Source of the DNA: Pyrocephalus nanus | Lineage: Eukaryota; Chordata; Aves; Passeriformes; Tyrannidae | DNA length: 64,000 bases | Direction of reading: 5' to 3' | Assembly: GCA_038380795.1 (NCBI GenBank) | Contig: CM076259.1 | Span: forward strand, 29,246,977-29,310,976 | Shown: one piece after another, positions 60,801-64,000 of the stretch | Position numbering within the stretch: the first letter of the stretch is position 1 | Layout: every line of letters begins with the position of its first letter | Translations under genes and position numbers: made by a program | Notes under the pieces: model-generated | Databases searched by the model: none | The model's input: only the letters and a program-made list of their open reading frames with translations | What the model was told of the DNA's origin: nothing

Positions 60801-61439
60801 AAAGCCAAAGGAAAAGTACAATCAAATGCCATTAGGGTGCCCTGCTTCTGCATTGTCTCTGGATTTGGTGCCCTCCTTAAAGAGGAAGAGAATTATTCTC
60901 TACCAGGGAGTAATGAGTCAACAAGAGGGTGAATTTGTGGCTACCTGCAGAAATGCTGATGCTGTAGTTTAAGCCAGGCTCCAGCAGAAGCTGCAATAGT
61001 GCCCACGAAAGGAACGTGTCAGGGCAAACCATCTGACGTGAGAACTCCGCCTTTCATGAGGTCTCTGCTCCTAAGCCAGCAATGGGATGGAGCCCTGGGC
61101 TAGACAGAGAGGGAGTCTGAGGCTGGATGGTGGTTCACATGTTCCTCCACAAATAGGGGTGCAACCCTTTAAGGAGATTTCTGCAACAGGCAGATGGGGT
61201 TGGTTGTTGTACATTCATTAGCTGACTGTGGATGACTCATTCAACAACTCTCAGAGCCAGAGTGAAGATTTTTAATTTAGATGAACTAAACTGCAGGTTT
61301 AAGACGTTAGTAGAGTCTTGACTACAGCATGTGATATAGTCAAGAAAATTGCCAGTGTTGAATCAAAAACTGTGGAGAATGACAGTATAACATGGAATCT
61401 AGATATAAAATAAAATCTGATAGCATTAACATTCTTCCC
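57811..61439. other. Intergenic, nothing recognised
   Basis: No coding exon was identified on either strand. Small imperfect duplications occur (ctatgaagtttct twice at 59626-59656). From conserved gene order a glucose transporter gene (SLC2A3) might follow to the right, but none of its exons is visible here. Confidence 0.4.
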
Positions 61440-61612
61440 TGTTCCTAGATCATCTGGTCCACTTCTTACAGATAACCACCTTGTCAACTAGACCATGGCA
61501 CTAAATGCCACGTCCAGTCCTTTCCTGAACACCTCCAAGGATGGTGACTCAACCACCTCCCTGGTCAGCCCGTTCTTATGGAGGAGAACAAGCCCCTCTC
61601 AGAGAATGGTGA
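61440..61612 (-). mobile_element. CR1 LINE 3' fragment
   Basis: Reversed CR1 text (tagaccatggcactaaatgc, then caaggatggtgactcaacca and tccctggtcagcccgttctt), missing its extreme 3' terminus. Same subfamily as the copy at 52262. Confidence 0.8.
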
Positions 61613-61658
61613 GGGGGTGGATCTTGGCAATTTGTCTACATTTCCAGGTGCTCTTCAG

Positions 61659-61676
61659 TTACCACCAGATGGCAAC
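61659..61676 (+). promoter_or_regulatory. CTCF-like motif
   Basis: The text ttaccaccagatggcaac matches the CTCF core CCASYAGRKGGC at every position. Binding is not shown. Confidence 0.5.
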
Positions 61677-61735
61677 AGAAATCCGTTTCAGCGCAGCAGG
61701 ATTCTGCAGAAACTGCTCAATTCCAGCTGCTTTCC

Positions 61736-61756
61736 AAAAAAAAAAAAAAAAAAAAA
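61736..61756. repeat. Poly(A) run, 21 bases
   Basis: Uninterrupted A run on the plus strand. Confidence 0.95.
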
Positions 61757-62159
61757 GCTGACGTGGTTTTATCGTCACTAGTTGTGTATGCGTTGGCTTT
61801 CGGTGAAGTCGAGTCTTTGAGGACAGCAAAGAAGTGGTGACTGGCGAGCTGTGCCTTCACTGGCTGGTGGTGGGCTGGTGCCCTGTGCCCCTCAGACCGC
61901 TGTGGGCAGCTCTTGCTGGTGGTTCAGAGGAGCAAGGATGTGCCAGCCCACACTGCAGTCATCCTCTACTGGCTATGCATATGTGATCTCGATGACCCAG
62001 AAACAAAAAATAGCTAGGGGTGAATTCAGGGCAGGCACTAAGCGAGATGATCATGCTTTGTGAGGACCCCTAGAAGCACTGTAGTGGGGAGCAGTGCAGT
62101 CCAGTTTGGGGGGCGATGGCAGACAAAGGGGGATGCAGGGCTGCTCAGGCACCCAGAGA

Positions 62160-62450
62160 TGGCAGACTGATGGCAGTCACTGCCGTGGGATTTATCCTCA
62201 CATCAAAATTCGTTTTCTCTGGCAGCCTCGGTCATCATTTTGACCTCAAATGACTTGAGCGTGGTTGCCATGGGAACCGGATTGCTCCTCCCTCCAATTC
62301 CCTCTACTTATTTAGAATGACAAGCAGCTAGCTGTTCGTTAGACATTTCAATAAATCACCCATCCTCTCTGTGGCCTCTGCCGCCAGTCGGCAGGTGGTC
62401 CTGCCTGTCCCTGCCCTCCTGTTTTGCAACAGGTAAGGGAAGCGCTGCGG
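62160..62450 (+). promoter_or_regulatory. Possible promoter with X-box and first-exon-like segment
   Basis: Contains an RFX X-box-like palindrome gttgccatgggaac (62264-62277), an AT-rich ctacttattta about 35 bp further on, then unique sequence ending in a good splice donor, caacag followed by gtaagg (62426-62437). No open frame is conserved. It may be the first non-coding exon of a gene to the right, or a conserved non-coding element. Confidence 0.3.
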
Positions 62451-62755
62451 GATCTCAGCTCTGCTTCCCCCTACTCTTAAGCACAAGCACGCTGTTTAGC
62501 AAACCCTGCCTGAGATGAGCGGGAGAGCCGGTTTCCTGGGGCAACGGGGACATTTTTTTACACCATAAATAACTGTCAGGATACATCAGTGCACACCTCA
62601 CAGGCTGCACTGGCTGGGCGCCAGGGCTCGATTCAGAAGCAAACAGCGTCAGGCAGCTAAGTGACTGCAGGAAACGGAATCCCTAAAAATGGCCCTCTCT
62701 TGTCCAGGATTGGCAGGGCTGAGCTTGCGAAAGAGGGTTTCCCCTGAACGCACAC

Positions 62756-62791
62756 AGCTAATGTAGCTAATAGAGCTAATTTAGCTAATTC
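62756..62791. repeat. Four tandem copies of a 9-bp unit AGCTAATNN
   Basis: Copies start at 62756, 62765, 62774 and 62783. The first seven bases are identical in all four and the last two vary. Each contains a TAAT homeodomain core. Confidence 0.85.
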
Positions 62792-62841
62792 GGAGGCAGG
62801 GGCTGGCTCATCTGTCAAGTCCTGGCAGCAGTACAGCCATT

Positions 62842-62962
62842 CAGAGAAAGCAAAGAGAAAGGGAGGAAGGAAGAAGGAGAGGGAAGGAGGGGAGACTGGT
62901 GAGGGAAACAGGGAAAGAGGAAAAGGGAGTGGGTGGAAGAACTGGGAGGAGGAGAGGCAGCA
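62842..62962. repeat. Polypurine tract on the plus strand
   Basis: About 120 bp of nearly pure A/G with GGA and GAAG runs, broken by a few pyrimidines. Such tracts can adopt triplex structure. Confidence 0.8.
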
Positions 62963-63779
62963 GTGTGGAATGACTTAGAGGACAGCTGGGAGGCTGTGTT
63001 AGGGGCACCAGAGAGGAGGGTGGGGCACAGCTGGAGTTAGGAGGTTTGGGGAATGAATTCATGTTGAAATGAATGCTTACCAAGGCTTACATAGTCCAGA
63101 AAACCCGTCTAAAACTTGTAGTTATAAACAAGATAAAGGAAATTTTAAGTTGCAAAAGGATCTAGAGCTGGGAGCCTTCGAAAACATGGGACTTGGCTGT
63201 AAGCCTGTGGTCTTACCACAAAGGAAGGAAATCCTAAAACTGTCTTCAATACACATACAACAGACATGACGTGCATTGCAGATCCCCTGCAACAAAACAG
63301 CAAGAGCTCTGCAGTTGCCAAATATTTCCTTCTATGTTGCATTGTCAACAAAAAGGCTCTAGGAAATTTTACAGACCTGTGCACATCTGGGGAGCAGGCC
63401 AAGAAGCTCCCGCTGCCTGCTAAACCAAGATCATACATCAGTATTTCTTCAGGTACAAAGGATATGGCAAAACAAATAACTCTTTCCCATGCTATTTAGC
63501 ATTATCCACAATACATTATGGATACATGTGCCTACGTGTAAATGATCTGGCCTTTTGGGTCTTCCTGTTTATCATTTCCTCTGCAGTGAGGAAAGCAAAT
63601 CCAGGCCACTGGAGGAAATGGCCAGGAGCCATAAGGAGATGAGAGTGTTGCAGTATATTAGCTTGCATTTCAAGACACAAAAGACTTACTAATTGACCTT
63701 AAAGTTGTATGAGGAACACAAAACAGATACCTGGAATTGAGCTAAAGTTCCCCCAGTAATTCAGCCATCCTCAGCCTCA

Positions 63780-64000
63780 AAGAAGAATGTTATGGTTCAG
63801 CTAGCACAGGTGCCTCGGGCTCACCCGGGACCCGTTGTCTCTGGGGACAAAGGGGGGGCGATGCGGAGCTCCCCGTCCCGGCACACCGCGCCCTGCCCGG
63901 GCCCCACGCACCGGCCAGCAGAGGGGAGTGTTGGAGTGAGCTGGGTCCCGTTGTGCAGCCCGATTTTTGCTGCTGCCTTCCCCTTCCTGGGTACCAAAGG
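63780..64000. promoter_or_regulatory. GC-rich, CpG-bearing edge with CTCF-like motif
   Basis: The last 200 bp become GC- and CpG-rich (accgcgccctgcccgggcc) and include cggccagcagaggggagtg (63912-63930), a CTCF match with one mismatch in plus orientation. It may be the start of a CpG island that continues beyond the window. Confidence 0.4.

Noticed and set aside
51418..64000. SLC2A3 (GLUT3) coding exons expected from conserved gene order
   Set aside because: I looked for sugar-transporter motifs in the translated frames and found none; the gene, if present, lies outside the window.
1..64000. tRNA genes, rRNA, CRISPR arrays, bacterial operons
   Set aside because: No tRNA internal promoter boxes with cloverleaf potential, no spaced direct repeats and no operon structure; the sequence is vertebrate nuclear DNA.

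Overview
The window looks like nuclear DNA from a bird. Genes are split by GT-AG introns, promoters sit in CpG-rich islands, and almost all recognisable interspersed repeats are CR1-type LINE 3' ends, the dominant avian repeat. One retroviral solo-LTR-like block is also present. I cannot name the species from sequence alone.

Three protein-coding genes can be reconstructed exon by exon. NECAP1 (8 coding exons, minus strand, 4434-8942) encodes a clathrin/AP-2 endocytic accessory protein. C3AR1 (single coding exon, plus strand, 16954-18054) encodes the complement C3a anaphylatoxin receptor. FOXJ2 (10 coding exons, minus strand, 21814-30741) encodes a forkhead transcription factor. From general knowledge, NECAP1, C3AR1 and FOXJ2 are also neighbours in the same order and relative orientation on human chromosome 12p13, so this is a conserved vertebrate block. 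The genes do not form a pathway; they share a neighbourhood.

Layout: 1-4.4 kb is probable NECAP1 3' UTR and intergenic DNA. NECAP1 runs from 4.4 to 8.9 kb and starts in a CpG island (8.4-9.3 kb) with repeated YY1-type motifs. The stretch 9.6-16.9 kb holds an LTR-like block, a CR1 tail, a nested CR1 pair and otherwise featureless DNA. C3AR1 and FOXJ2 converge tail to tail across 18.1-21.8 kb, where poly(A) signals on opposite strands lie 18 bp apart and an octamer-motif tandem repeat is present. Between the first FOXJ2 coding exon (30.7 kb) and 46.3 kb no coding sequence is visible; this is probably a long 5' intron. Two CpG islands (46.3-47.3 and 50.3-51.4 kb) are candidate FOXJ2 promoters and non-coding first exons. 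From 51.4 to 64 kb I see CR1 copies, an old LINE remnant and candidate regulatory sequence (X-box, homeodomain-site repeat, CTCF-like motifs), but no supportable coding exon.

I found no convincing new biological system. The most interesting observations are an unusually short second extracellular loop in the C3a receptor, a 40-bp octamer tandem repeat, a four-copy 9-bp TAAT repeat, closely opposed poly(A) signals between two genes, and a tandem NAGNAG splice acceptor in FOXJ2.
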